Assembly (NCBI RefSeq): GCF_014647235.1 | Contig: NZ_BMOU01000002.1 | Coordinates: forward strand, 186,417 to 250,416 | Direction: 5' to 3' | Length of the DNA: 64,000 nucleotides | Origin: Haloarcula pellucida | Lineage (GTDB): Archaea > Halobacteriota > Halobacteria > Halobacteriales > Haloarculaceae | In this document: piece after piece, positions 35,593 through 43,991 of the stretch | How the letters are laid out: each line of letters opens with the position of its first letter | How positions within the stretch are numbered: the stretch's first letter is position 1 | Position numbers and translations under genes: made by a program | Notes under the pieces: model-generated | Databases searched by the model: none | Seen by the model: only the letters and a program-made list of their open reading frames with translations | Told to the model about the DNA's origin: nothing

Positions 35593-36283
35593 ATGATCGA
35601 CACTCTTGAACGGCGGGTCAGTGGGAAACAGAAACTCAAAAACTGCACTGGATACATGAACTGGCCCGACCGTGGTGTCTATTTCTTCCTTGAATCGGGC
35701 GAAACCCGAGACTCCTCGGACCAACTGCGCGTAACCCGCGTTGGGACACACGCAGTGTCTAAGGGGAGCAGCACATCCCTCTGGGACAGCCTCAAGCAAC
35801 ACTATGGAACAGTAGCGCCAGTAGCAACCACCCTCATGGCGGGAACCATCGGGGTTCGGTGTACCGAAAGCGCGTCGGTGAGGCGATTATCGAGAAACAC
35901 AACCTCCACGACGACTATCCCGACTGGGACAAACGCTGGTCGAGTATCGACCGAGACCGGTCGGAGGTTCGTGACGAGGAGTACATACTGGAACGCGTGT
36001 GAGTACGTACATCCGCGAGCAGCCGTTTCTATGGGTTGACGTCGACGACGAACCCCGCGCGGACAGTGACCGAGCGCACATCGAGCAGAACGCTATCGCC
36101 CTCCTCAGCAACTTCGAGGGTCAGACAGTTGACCCACGAGACGACGGATGGCTTGGGAAGTACAGTCGTAGTCGGGCAATTCGAGAATCAGGACTCTGGA
36201 ACGTGAACCACGTTGAGGAGCAATATGACCCTGACTTTCTGGACCTGCTGGAGGACGCCGTCGAGGACACGACCCCACTGTGA
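35593..36283 (+). pseudogene. GIY-YIG-like nuclease gene broken by two frameshifts
   Basis: Three frames together read as one protein of about 230 residues: MIDTLERRVSGKQKLKNC to LWDSLKQHYG; then NSSASSNHPHGGNHRGSVY through RVGEAIIEKHNLHDDY to EEYILER; then VSTYIREQPFLWVDVDDE to LEDAVEDTTPL. A one-base loss in a G run near 35806 (TATGGAAC, expected TATGGGAAC) and another near 35996 (CGCGTGTG, expected CGCCGTGTG) restore the frame. GVYFF, a later VGTHA, SLWDSLKQH and the Glu in HIEQNAIALL resemble a GIY-YIG fold, an assignment I hold at moderate confidence. The base pattern is like the host genes, unlike the neighbouring island genes, so it may have a separate origin. A sequencing error cannot be excluded. 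Confidence 0.7.
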
Positions 36284-36410
36284 CGGTCAGTCGCAATTCG
36301 ATTCTGTGAGGGCCAGTGTCAATTCTGCTGGGGACGGTGACTTAGGTATGTAGCTATGACCTTGACTGACTGCTGTCGATTGTGGCGGTGCTTAGTTTGG
36401 ATTGGGTGAG

Positions 36411-36932
36411 TTACTCGTTGGCCCTGATTGCCTTGTTCAGTAGAACAAATATCTGGAAACATCTCCATAGTCTCAAGATGACGAAGAAGAACGCAAGGAC
36501 AGCTGTATAAGCAAATGCGAGCTTGGCTGTGCTACCGAATAGGGTGTGAAGCTCAAATACTGTAATACTGAACGTGTATATCCATGTGAGTCCGATAATG
36601 GCGATTGAGATAGTGAATACTGAAATCACCTCATCAAACTTCCCGACGCGCTTCAGTTCCTTGATTGCTGGATTCTCATCTCTAAACCCAAATGTGTAGA
36701 TGATTGCTAAGACAGGGAATAATAGACCAAGAATTGTCGTGATTGTTCGGTTTACTGCATCTATATTCTCCAACGCGATGAGTGGGATTCCGACAAAGTA
36801 TAGCCCTGCGGAAGCCGCTACAGAGAGAACTACTGCATACAACGTATCTCGTTTCAGGTCACCGACTGGGCCAGACCCGATGAACTCGCGTTCTGTCAGT
36901 ATCGCGGGACCGAATTCTTGGAATTTTTTCAT
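36411..36932 (-). CDS. Four-helix membrane protein of the island
   Basis: A 173-residue integral membrane protein. Hydrophobic helices lie at about residues 31-53, 64-83, 103-127 and 138-165, with an N-terminal cytoplasm-like segment (MKKFQEFGPAILTEREF) and a basic residue cluster at 91-98. It starts 2 nt after the stop of the upstream gene, so the two are one operon. No family recognised. A membrane protein coupled to a soluble partner on an island is the layout of several phage-defence effectors, but no motif proves this. Confidence 0.75.
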   Translation of the reverse strand: MKKFQEFGPAILTEREFIGSGPVGDLKRDTLYAVVLSVAASAGLYFVGIPLIALENIDAVNRTITTILGLLFPVLAIIYTFGFRDENPAIKELKRVGKFDEVISVFTISIAIIGLTWIYTFSITVFELHTLFGSTAKLAFAYTAVLAFFFVILRLWRCFQIFVLLNKAIRANE

Positions 36933-36934
36933 CG

Positions 36935-37825
36935 TTACAGACGGTCACAGAGTTCCCGTCCCAAGTTTTGGTCGAACAGTTCGTAACCGGTCGTGTCGAT
37001 TTCCTCTTTCTTAACGATATCCGCGAGGTTGTCCTCGACTTCTTCCTCGTCCGACTCTACGCCCTCGATACGGAAAGTGTGCATGATTCGAGGAAAGTCA
37101 ATCTTGGTAATTGATTCCTCCGCAGTATCTGCATCGATGCCTAACAGCGAACTGAAGTGGCTAACAAACTCATCAACCCGTGATTCTTCGGCGTCCTTGT
37201 CCTGATGAAGGCTCGCTTCAAATTTCAATCGATAACTGTCGTCAATTAGAGTCCGAATTGCTTGGTCTGTGTCCAGCTCAGAATATGTCTGAGGGTTTTT
37301 CTTGAAACTGATCTCTACCTTTTTGAGATTGCTATCCAGCAGTCGAGTGAGCTTTTCATCATCTACGTCCCTAACGTCTGTCTCGTGCTCAACATCATAC
37401 TCTTCGTCACATTCGACGTGTTCGTTCAGATAATCTTTGATGACGCCTATTCCTGGCGTCTGGAAACCGACTTCAATTAACAAATCGATTTTCCCACTGG
37501 TCGTCTGGGTAGCGAGATTGACATAGTCGAAATCCATATCCCCCGTTTCACCCTCATCATCGGTCGCCTCGGATAAACGGGTGATTTGACCATCGTTGGT
37601 TAATCTGACAAAATCATCCTCGTCCTTTGTCCGGATTATAACGCCGTGATGCAAGTGAGTTCCCATCCCTCGAAACTGTGTACGGTAGTTCCTATCCTCA
37701 CCATTGGAGATTTGATAAATATCGGACGAAAAGACATCATCAGTGAGAACATCTCTGGGATTGAGTCTTCTACCGTCCTCACCTTCGAACCAGACGTTGT
37801 AGTGGTAGAATTTCGTGAGACTCAT
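36935..37825 (-). CDS. Unrecognised 296-residue protein, partner of the membrane protein
   Basis: A soluble protein starting MSLTKFYHYNVWFEGEDGRRLNPRDV. An N-terminal beta-rich part includes FRGMGTHLHHGVIIRTKDEDDF, with three nearby His residues that could bind a metal; the C-terminal half is helical and charged (VEDNLADIVKKEEIDT). No nuclease, nucleotidase, Toprim or HEPN motif is obvious. It is the first gene of a two-gene operon ending in a four-helix membrane protein, so a sensor or activator role is possible but unproven. Base use is AT-rich like the rest of the island. Confidence 0.75.
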   Translation of the reverse strand: MSLTKFYHYNVWFEGEDGRRLNPRDVLTDDVFSSDIYQISNGEDRNYRTQFRGMGTHLHHGVIIRTKDEDDFVRLTNDGQITRLSEATDDEGETGDMDFDYVNLATQTTSGKIDLLIEVGFQTPGIGVIKDYLNEHVECDEEYDVEHETDVRDVDDEKLTRLLDSNLKKVEISFKKNPQTYSELDTDQAIRTLIDDSYRLKFEASLHQDKDAEESRVDEFVSHFSSLLGIDADTAEESITKIDFPRIMHTFRIEGVESDEEEVEDNLADIVKKEEIDTTGYELFDQNLGRELCDRL

Positions 37826-38005
37826 TGACCACCCCTCCTCAGCCGTATATTGTAAATCTTGGTGTCACATTCTCACTTCCTGAACAGGGCAATGCCGTGC
37901 CTGTGAACACTACATCCGTCATCACCGAGGACGTGACTCACCCGATACGACTGACCGAACACCCACTACTGCCCGGTGAATTAATAGAAACTATTACTCA
38001 ACCAA

Positions 38006-39811
38006 TTACTTCCCCCAGAAGGGGTCCCGATTGCGGTGTTTCTCTACGTACATCGAGAGCGCTTCGCGTTCGTCGACGGAGATGTCTTCGGCGAGTTCCT
38101 GTTCGAGAATCTTCGCGTGTTTCTCGGGAATCTCGACCCAGAGGTCGTCGCCTTCCTCGATTTGCCGGCCGACTGTCGGGCCGTCGATGGAGACGGCCAT
38201 GCGCTCGCCGGTGCGGGCCGAATCGACGTCCTCGCCCTCGTCCTGTATGGTCTTGAGGTGGCCGACCCGTTTGGCCTCGCCGCCGTCCCACTTGACGACG
38301 TTGACGTTCCGGCGGAGTTCGCCCGACAGTATCTCGACGCCGACGACGGCCGGGTCGGACTGTCGGAAGGTGTGGTCCTGCAGGATGCGGAACTTCGCAG
38401 GGCGCGTGATGTTCTCCAGAATCTGCTCTTGCTGGGCTTCCTCGATGGCTGTGACGTGGTCGTCGTAGCGCTCGACGAGTTGGTAGATGACGTCGTCCTC
38501 GAACAGTTCGACGTCCTCCTGTTCGGCGAGGTCACGGGCGTCGTCTAGTACGTCGACGGAGAACGCGAGGATGGCCCGGTGGGTCGGTTCGTTGGCCGTC
38601 TCGGCGACCCGGATGTCCCGCGGCGCGACGGCGCCGACTTCCGCGCGCATGATGGGTATCTCCTCCTCGGCGAGCGTACTCGAAATCGCCTCCAGCGACC
38701 CGAGCGTGTCGGCCTTGACGACGACGCCTTCCTCCTGTGTCGTTACCTCTATCTCGGCGAGTTCCTCCTCGACTTCGGCGATGACCTCGCTCCGCTCGCG
38801 GTTCCGGACGACGCGAATCGGCGCGCCGGCCATGGCGTCGTCTAACTCCGGGGCGGCTATCTTCACGCCGTCGGCGGCCGTGACTTCGTCGACCTGTTCG
38901 AACTGCGCCTCCGTCCGAATCTCTTCGAGGGGGCGGGGTCGCAAGAGCGCGCGAACGTCGGTGACGATGGGGCCTTGCAGGCCACCGACGACGATGGTGT
39001 CGTCTGCCCGGATGGTGCCGTCGTAGATGATGGCGTCCAGCGTCGTCCCGAAGCCCTGCGTATCTTTGACTTCGAGGACGGTGCCGACGCCGGGGCCGGA
39101 GGTGTCTATCTCCATCTCCTCTTTCATGTAGCGCTGGGAGAGGCCCATCATCACCGTCAGGAGGTCCGGGACGCCCTCGCCCGTCTCCGCGGAGACGGGG
39201 ACGACGCCGATGTTGGCCTGAAAGTCCTGTACGCGCCAGTACATGTCGGCGGAGAACCCGTTGTCCGAGAGTTCGCCGATGATCTCGTACAGTTTCTGGT
39301 TCAGATCGGAGGTGACTCGCTCGGACTGGGCGTCCATCGTCGCCTGCACGGGCGTGTTCTCGTTGGGGTTCCAGCCCGGGACGGTGTCTATCTTGTTCGC
39401 GGCGACGATGAACGGGGTTTGGGTGCGCTTGAGGATGTCGATGGCCTCCAGCGTCTGTGGCTGGAAGCCGTCGTTGACGTCGACGACGAGGATGGCGATG
39501 TCCGCGAGCGCCCCGCCGCGCGAGCGGAGCGTCGAGAAGGAGTGGTGTCCGGGTGTGTCGATGAACAGCAGGCCCGGCAGGTCGAAGTCCGTCGGGTCGA
39601 CGAGTTCCCCGGCTATCTCCGAGATGACGTCGAGTGGCACCGCAGTGGCACCGATGTGCTGTGTGATTGCGCCCGATTCCCCGGCGGTCACGGCGGACCC
39701 GCGGATGCGGTCCAGCAGGCTGGTCTTCCCGTGGTCGACGTGGCCCAGTACCGCGACGATGGGTGTCCGGAGAGTGTGGTCCGTCTCTGTTGTGGCGTCC
39801 TGATCAGACAT
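38006..39811 (-). CDS. infB: Translation initiation factor aIF5B (IF-2 type)
   Basis: A 601-residue GTPase that joins the ribosomal subunits at initiation. G1 is GHVDHGKT at residues 23-30, G3 DTPGH (FIDTPGHHSFS) and G4 NKID (AANKIDTVPGW), as in archaeal aIF5B. The domains II-IV follow, with VGVEILSGELRRN and the C-terminal SIDGPTVGRQIEEGDDLWVEI. The end YVEKHRNRDPFWGK is normal. It is a core gene; the island begins 180 nt after its stop. A TATA-like AACTTAACTAC lies about 40-50 nt upstream. Confidence 0.98.
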   Translation of the reverse strand: MSDQDATTETDHTLRTPIVAVLGHVDHGKTSLLDRIRGSAVTAGESGAITQHIGATAVPLDVISEIAGELVDPTDFDLPGLLFIDTPGHHSFSTLRSRGGALADIAILVVDVNDGFQPQTLEAIDILKRTQTPFIVAANKIDTVPGWNPNENTPVQATMDAQSERVTSDLNQKLYEIIGELSDNGFSADMYWRVQDFQANIGVVPVSAETGEGVPDLLTVMMGLSQRYMKEEMEIDTSGPGVGTVLEVKDTQGFGTTLDAIIYDGTIRADDTIVVGGLQGPIVTDVRALLRPRPLEEIRTEAQFEQVDEVTAADGVKIAAPELDDAMAGAPIRVVRNRERSEVIAEVEEELAEIEVTTQEEGVVVKADTLGSLEAISSTLAEEEIPIMRAEVGAVAPRDIRVAETANEPTHRAILAFSVDVLDDARDLAEQEDVELFEDDVIYQLVERYDDHVTAIEEAQQEQILENITRPAKFRILQDHTFRQSDPAVVGVEILSGELRRNVNVVKWDGGEAKRVGHLKTIQDEGEDVDSARTGERMAVSIDGPTVGRQIEEGDDLWVEIPEKHAKILEQELAEDISVDEREALSMYVEKHRNRDPFWGK

Positions 39812-39893
39812 AGATGGCCCCAGAAGTTATCGGAACCAGTCGGCGACAGTAGTTAAGTTCGTCGTCATCGGCCGCACGGGCCGTGAGACGCGC

Positions 39894-40412
39894 TCACTCG
39901 GTGACGGTGAACGAACCAGTCATGCCGACGCTGCGGTGGGGCGCACAGTAGTACTCGTACTCCCCTGCCGTCTCGAACGTGTACGTGTAAGTGTATCCCG
40001 TATCGAAGGTCCGGCCCGCGTCGCCCGGCGTTCCGGTCCAGTCGCTGCCGTCCGGCGTCGTCGCCGGCTTGACGTTGTGGTTGCTACTTCGCCACTCCCA
40101 GCGGACGGTACTGCCGACCGGGACGGAGAACGTCTCCGGGTCGAAGACGAAGTCTCCGGGACCGACGAGGACTTGCTGGGCCGCATCGACCGGCGTGGCC
40201 GTCTCGGTTGCTGTCGGTGTGTCGGTGGGCGTCGCCGTCTGGGTCGGTGTGGGCGTGTCCGTCGGCGACGCCGTCGGTGTGTCGGTCGCCGTCGTCGTCT
40301 CCGTCGCGGTCGACTGCGGTGTCTCGCCGCCGCCGTCGCCACCGCACCCGGCGAGCGACCCGGTGACGCCCGCGGCGAGCGCCGCGAGAAACCGCCGTCT
40401 ACTCTCGGTCAT
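39894..40412 (-). CDS. Halocyanin-type blue copper lipoprotein
   Basis: A 172-residue membrane-anchored cupredoxin, an electron carrier on the outer face. The N-terminus has a Tat signal (SRRRFLAALAAGV) and a lipobox with Cys23. Residues 30-77 are a Thr/Pro-rich linker (TPTPTQTATPTDTPT). The cupredoxin domain carries the type 1 copper ligands H112 (SSNHNVKP), C156, H159 and M164 (YYCAPHRSVGM). The ATG at 40412 is chosen; a GTG three codons earlier is in frame. It is divergent from the PRC-barrel/Nob1 unit. Confidence 0.93.
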   Translation of the reverse strand: MTESRRRFLAALAAGVTGSLAGCGGDGGGETPQSTATETTTATDTPTASPTDTPTPTQTATPTDTPTATETATPVDAAQQVLVGPGDFVFDPETFSVPVGSTVRWEWRSSNHNVKPATTPDGSDWTGTPGDAGRTFDTGYTYTYTFETAGEYEYYCAPHRSVGMTGSFTVTE

Positions 40413-40471
40413 GTCCCCCACTGCGGCCGCTGGTCGTAAAACACTACGCCGTCGTCTGACGGCCCGTGGCG

Positions 40472-40480
40472 TTTATATCA
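40472..40480 (+). promoter_or_regulatory. TATA box of the PRC-barrel/nob1 operon
   Basis: TTTATATCA ends 20 nt before the PRC-barrel ATG at 40501, predicting a leaderless transcript. Confidence 0.65.
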
Positions 40481-40500
40481 TTTCGCTCAGAAGGAGACGT

Positions 40501-40740
40501 ATGGCCGAGATACTCGCCGAGAACCTCTCGGGGAAAGACGTCATGGGTAGCGACGGGGCGGAACTGGGAAGCCTCTACAACATCACGATGGACCTCTCCT
40601 CGGGGTCGCTGAAACACCTCGTCATCGACCCCGCGGAGTCGGTCCGGAACACCGACTTCGAGTACAGCGATCAGGGCCGCCTGCTGGTCCCGGTCGACCG
40701 CGTGAAGGCAGTCAAAGACCACATGATCGTCAAACGGTAG
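40501..40740 (+). CDS. PRC-barrel domain protein
   Basis: A 79-residue protein that is a single PRC-barrel, a small beta-barrel first seen in photosynthetic reaction centre H and RimM: LSGKDVMGSDGAELGSLYNITMDLSSGSLKHLVIDP. In RimM such domains bind ribosomal proteins; this protein's own role is unknown, although its stop is directly followed by the nob1 ATG, suggesting a ribosome-maturation link. Archaeal PRC-barrel proteins have also been connected to cell division. Confidence 0.9.
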   Translation: MAEILAENLSGKDVMGSDGAELGSLYNITMDLSSGSLKHLVIDPAESVRNTDFEYSDQGRLLVPVDRVKAVKDHMIVKR

Positions 40741-41199
40741 ATGTACGTTCTCGATTCGTCGGCGTTTATCAACGAGTATCACACAGACGAGCAGATAGCG
40801 ACGATTCCGCTCGTCAAAGAGGAGCTAGAGGGGGAGGCGGCCTTTCGCTTCGACGCGCTGGAAGGGTCGGGCATGCACCTCCACATCCCCGAACAGGACA
40901 CCGTAGAGCGCATCGAACGCGCGGCCCGTGAGACGGGCGACCTCGCGGAACTCTCGGAGACGGACGTCCGCCTCGTCGCCGCCGCCTTCGAACTCGACGC
41001 CAGACTGGTAACCGACGACTACGCGATGCAGAACGTCGCCGAGAAACTGGACGTCGCCGTCGAAGTCATCGCTCGCGACGGCATCTCCGAACAGCGCGAC
41101 TGGCTGTTCCAGTGTGCTGGCTGTGGGAGAGAGTTCGACGAGAACCACGACCGCTGTCCCATCTGCGGGAGTTCGCTCTCCCGGAAGAACCCCGCCTGA
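40741..41199 (+). CDS. nob1: rRNA maturation endonuclease Nob1
   Basis: A 152-residue nuclease that trims the 3' end of 16S rRNA. The PIN domain carries acidic residues at D5 (VLDSSAF), about E28, D75 (SETDVRLVA) and D92/D93 (TDDYAMQNVA). The C-terminal zinc ribbon has Cys 125, 128, 139 and 142 (CAGCGREFD, CPICGS). The length is typical. It is the second gene after the PRC-barrel gene, with no gap. Confidence 0.95.
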   Translation: MYVLDSSAFINEYHTDEQIATIPLVKEELEGEAAFRFDALEGSGMHLHIPEQDTVERIERAARETGDLAELSETDVRLVAAAFELDARLVTDDYAMQNVAEKLDVAVEVIARDGISEQRDWLFQCAGCGREFDENHDRCPICGSSLSRKNPA

Positions 41200-41207
41200 G
41201 TCGTCGC

Positions 41208-41354
41208 TCAGACCGTCGACTCTTCGACGTCTTCTAGCCCGAGGTCGATGAGTTGCTTGAGGACTTCCTCCTCGGTGATGCCGTAGCGGCGGGCCAGCAC
41301 CTGAATCGCCCGGGCTTGGCCGTCGTCGCACACGACCGTGAACCGGGATGACAT
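41208..41354 (-). CDS. Small ribbon-helix-helix-like protein
   Basis: A 48-residue protein, MSSRFTVVCDDGQARAIQV, then LARRYGITEEEVLKQLIDLG. A beta strand followed by two helices is the pattern of CopG/RHH DNA-binding proteins, which act as dimers. It is supported by a TATA box 25-32 nt before the ATG and by its convergent position 8 nt after nob1. Too short to assign a target. Confidence 0.7.
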   Translation of the reverse strand: MSSRFTVVCDDGQARAIQVLARRYGITEEEVLKQLIDLGLEDVEESTV

Positions 41355-41378
41355 GCCACTACGTCTACGGGCTGAGCG

Positions 41379-41386
41379 CATAAATA
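41379..41386 (-). promoter_or_regulatory. TATA box of the small RHH-like gene
   Basis: Minus-strand GTATTTATGC centred about 28 nt before the ATG at 41354, which supports a leaderless short gene here. Confidence 0.6.
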
Positions 41387-41428
41387 CCCGTCAGACACCC
41401 GTCACACGGCGAGTACGGCGGTCCTACT

Positions 41429-42223
41429 CTACACCGGCAGCGACGTCCCGGTCGTCGCGAGATAGTAGTTCAGGACGAACAGCCCCGCGTTCCAGAGGCC
41501 GTGGGCCAGCGCCGGGACGACGATGGACTCCGTGTATTCATAGACCGTGCCGAGGACCACTCCCAGCGCACCCGCGGTGAGGACGTACGTCCACGCGCTC
41601 CCGGAACTGATGGCGAAGGCGTGGCCGAGGCCAAACAGCAGACTGGCGAGGAGGATACCCGGAACGACCCCGAACGACCGGCGAAAGAGGCCCTGAACGA
41701 CGCCGCGGAAGACGAGTTCCTCGCCCGGCCCGACCAGCAAGAGCGCGACCGGGACCATGTAGAGGAACAGCGGCGGGTTCTCCCGGCCCGCTTCGATGAC
41801 GCTGTTCTGGCCGGACTCGACGCTGGTTCCGAACACCGTCTCGACGACGGTACTGAGCACGTCGACGACGACGCCCATCACTATCGCGCCGAGGAAGATG
41901 CCGGCGACGCCGACGAGGACCCACCCGGCGTCTCTGAGCGTCGGCGACCGGACGTGCAAGAGCGATCGTTCGTTCCGCAGTCTGAGGAAGCCCAGCGCCG
42001 CCACGACGAACCCGACGAACGACACGGCGTTGACCGCCGCGTACAGGGCCGCGGGCGTCCCAGCGGCGTCCAACGGGATCGAGACGCCGAACAGCGCCGC
42101 TCCGACCTGTCCCAGAAGTCCCGCGAGGAGGAACGCCGCCGCGACGACGGCCAGCGCTCGGACGCCGTTCAGGACGACTGTGCGGCCGTCGGCCACGGAG
42201 ACGTACGGGGGAGTGAGTGCCAT
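41429..42223 (-). CDS. CPBP-family intramembrane glutamic protease
   Basis: A 264-residue membrane protein of the CPBP (CAAX protease and bacteriocin-processing, Rce1-like) family with six to eight helices. The active-site motif EELVFRG is at residues 168-174, followed by the two His-bearing helices (LFGLGHAF and PALAHGLWN). In bacteria such proteins mature peptides or give bacteriocin immunity; archaeal roles are mostly unknown. The ATG at 42223 is chosen because the first residues after it lead into the first helix; an upstream in-frame ATG adds 15 polar residues. Confidence 0.9.
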   Translation of the reverse strand: MALTPPYVSVADGRTVVLNGVRALAVVAAAFLLAGLLGQVGAALFGVSIPLDAAGTPAALYAAVNAVSFVGFVVAALGFLRLRNERSLLHVRSPTLRDAGWVLVGVAGIFLGAIVMGVVVDVLSTVVETVFGTSVESGQNSVIEAGRENPPLFLYMVPVALLLVGPGEELVFRGVVQGLFRRSFGVVPGILLASLLFGLGHAFAISSGSAWTYVLTAGALGVVLGTVYEYTESIVVPALAHGLWNAGLFVLNYYLATTGTSLPV

Positions 42224-42302
42224 AGCGAGCGTTGCCGTGGGGTAGTCGTCGGGTCCACAAGACCCCACCGATTGGGTGCGTGACGCGGGCCCACCGACCC
42301 CG

Positions 42303-42512
42303 CTAGCCCGTCCGGTCGTCGATGTGGTGGACGGCGCTCGGCGAGAGCAGTCGACCGGTGGGCAGTTTCACCCAGCCGTTGGCGAGCACTCGCACCGCCC
42401 CCTCGTGGAGGACCGTCTCTTGTGCCATGTCCGCGTACACGACGGCGTCTTCGCACTCCTGTACGACGTCGTCGAGGGCGTCGCCCCAGACGGGTTCGTC
42501 CGAGATGACCAT
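42303..42512 (-). CDS. Small haloarchaeal protein, unrecognised
   Basis: A 69-residue acidic protein, MVISDEPVWGDALDDVVQE onwards, with an end VKLPTGRLLSPSAVHHIDDRTG. The mixture of strand-forming segments (AVVYADMAQETVLHEGAV, RVLANGWVKL) suggests a small beta fold. It sits 95 nt after pgi on the same strand. A single real gene is likely given codon pattern and clean spacing, but no family is known to me. Confidence 0.65.
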   Translation of the reverse strand: MVISDEPVWGDALDDVVQECEDAVVYADMAQETVLHEGAVRVLANGWVKLPTGRLLSPSAVHHIDDRTG

Positions 42513-42607
42513 ACCGTGTCGTCTCCCCGATGGGACAAAACAGTGTCGCGGGGCCGGGCTCTGCTCACCCCGTCGTCGCTGGTACTTCGAGGCCCGCGGG
42601 GCCTCAC

Positions 42608-43903
42608 CTACTCGATGACGTAGCTCGGCCGGTCGGCCACCGTCCGCGTCTCCTCGGTGTCATCGCCGGCCAGCAGCCCGCGAGCGGCCCGCTTGCCCCA
42701 CTCGACGGCCGGTTGCGTGAACGTCTCCACGTCGGCGAGTTCGCCGACGAGGACGCAGGCGGCCTCCATGGCATAGAGCAGTTCGCCCAGAGTGGCGGCG
42801 TCGAGGCGGTCGAGTTCGAGTTCGACGGCCGGGCGTCCGGCCGCCGAGAGGCTGGCGACCGTGGCGTCGTACTCGGCGTCTAACAGTTCGCCGAGGTCCG
42901 CGCCGGCCAGATACGAGAGCGACTCGTGGCCCGGGTCCGGGACGGGCACGTCGGCCCGTTCGCGCGGGCGGACGACGGTGACCATCTTGTCGCGCGGGCC
43001 GGCCCGATACAGTTGGAGTTGGGAGTGCTGGTCGGTCGCGCCCAGCGCACGCGCCGGCGTCTGGCCGCGGCCGTCCTTCCCCAGGCTCTCGGCCCACAGT
43101 TGGGCGAACCACTCGGCGAAGTACTCCAGCCGTTCGGCGTAGGGCATGACGGCGTTGACGCTCGCGCCCCGCTCTTCGAGTGCGTAGGCGACGGCACCGT
43201 AGGCGTAGGCGGGCGTGTCGTACAGCGACGGCCCGAGGTCGTCGGCCACGTCGCCGGCTCCCGCGAGCAGGCCCTCGATGTCGAGGTCCATGATGGCGGC
43301 CGGTACCAGCCCCACCGTCGACAGCGCGGCGAAGCGGCCGGGCACGCCGTCTGGCAGTGGGAGCGTCGGTAGGTCCTCCTCGTCGGCGAGCTCCCGGAGC
43401 GGCCCGGACTCCCCGGTCGTGGCGACGGTCCGCTCGGTCCAGTCGACGCCGCGGGCCTCGTAGGCCTCGCGGACGACGAGGAAGTTCGCCAGCGTCTCGG
43501 CAGTTGTCCCGGACTTCGAGACGACGCTGACGGCGGTGTCCTCGAGCGGGAGGTCCGCGAGCGTTCGCTCGACGTGTTCGGGGTCGACGTTGTCGAGGAT
43601 GACGTGCCGGTCGGGGTCCGCTGCCAGCGCCGCGGTGATCGTCTTTGCGCCCAGCGCCGAGCCACCGATGCCGACGGTGACGACGTACTCGGCGTCGGCG
43701 ACGGGTTCGACGGCGTCCCGAATCTGCTGTGGGTCGGTGCGGTCGGGGAGGTTCAGCGCGGCGTAGCCGAACTCGTCGGCCGCGCGGCCGTCGGCGATGG
43801 TCTCGTGGGCCGCGGCGACCCGCTCGTCGAGTGCGTCGAGGGCGTCCTCGTCCACGCCGGGGTCGGCGACGGACCCGAGCGCAGCGCCGATGTCTACGTG
43901 CAT
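42608..43903 (-). CDS. pgi: Glucose-6-phosphate isomerase
   Basis: A 431-residue SIS-fold PGI, which interconverts glucose-6-phosphate and fructose-6-phosphate, for gluconeogenesis in haloarchaea. Visible are VGIGGSALGAKTI, the phosphate-binding SKSGTTAET, GRFAALSTVGLVPAA and TDQHSQLQLY, the last with the catalytic His. The start at 43903 (MHVDIGAALGSVAD) is chosen. Length is that of the bacterial/haloarchaeal type. Divergent from the next gene by 88 nt. Confidence 0.95.
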   Translation of the reverse strand: MHVDIGAALGSVADPGVDEDALDALDERVAAAHETIADGRAADEFGYAALNLPDRTDPQQIRDAVEPVADAEYVVTVGIGGSALGAKTITAALAADPDRHVILDNVDPEHVERTLADLPLEDTAVSVVSKSGTTAETLANFLVVREAYEARGVDWTERTVATTGESGPLRELADEEDLPTLPLPDGVPGRFAALSTVGLVPAAIMDLDIEGLLAGAGDVADDLGPSLYDTPAYAYGAVAYALEERGASVNAVMPYAERLEYFAEWFAQLWAESLGKDGRGQTPARALGATDQHSQLQLYRAGPRDKMVTVVRPRERADVPVPDPGHESLSYLAGADLGELLDAEYDATVASLSAAGRPAVELELDRLDAATLGELLYAMEAACVLVGELADVETFTQPAVEWGKRAARGLLAGDDTEETRTVADRPSYVIE

Positions 43904-43991
43904 ACGCGACCGGTCGCCGGCCTCGTACATATGTCCCGGGGAGTCGCCGTCGAGCGGGGCGTTTAACCGCTCGGTCCCCCAAGGACGGCCG

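Noticed and set aside
36411-37825. Calling the membrane pair a Kiwa defence system
   Set aside because: The only likeness is one membrane and one soluble protein; gene order is reversed and I can see no shared motif.
31600-38005. Calling the island a provirus
   Set aside because: No capsid, terminase, packaging ATPase, lysis or integrase gene can be found in it.
40185-40325. Tandem DNA repeat in the halocyanin gene
   Set aside because: The repeat is the Thr/Pro linker of the protein (TDTPT units), a common feature of haloarchaeal lipoproteins and not an independent element.
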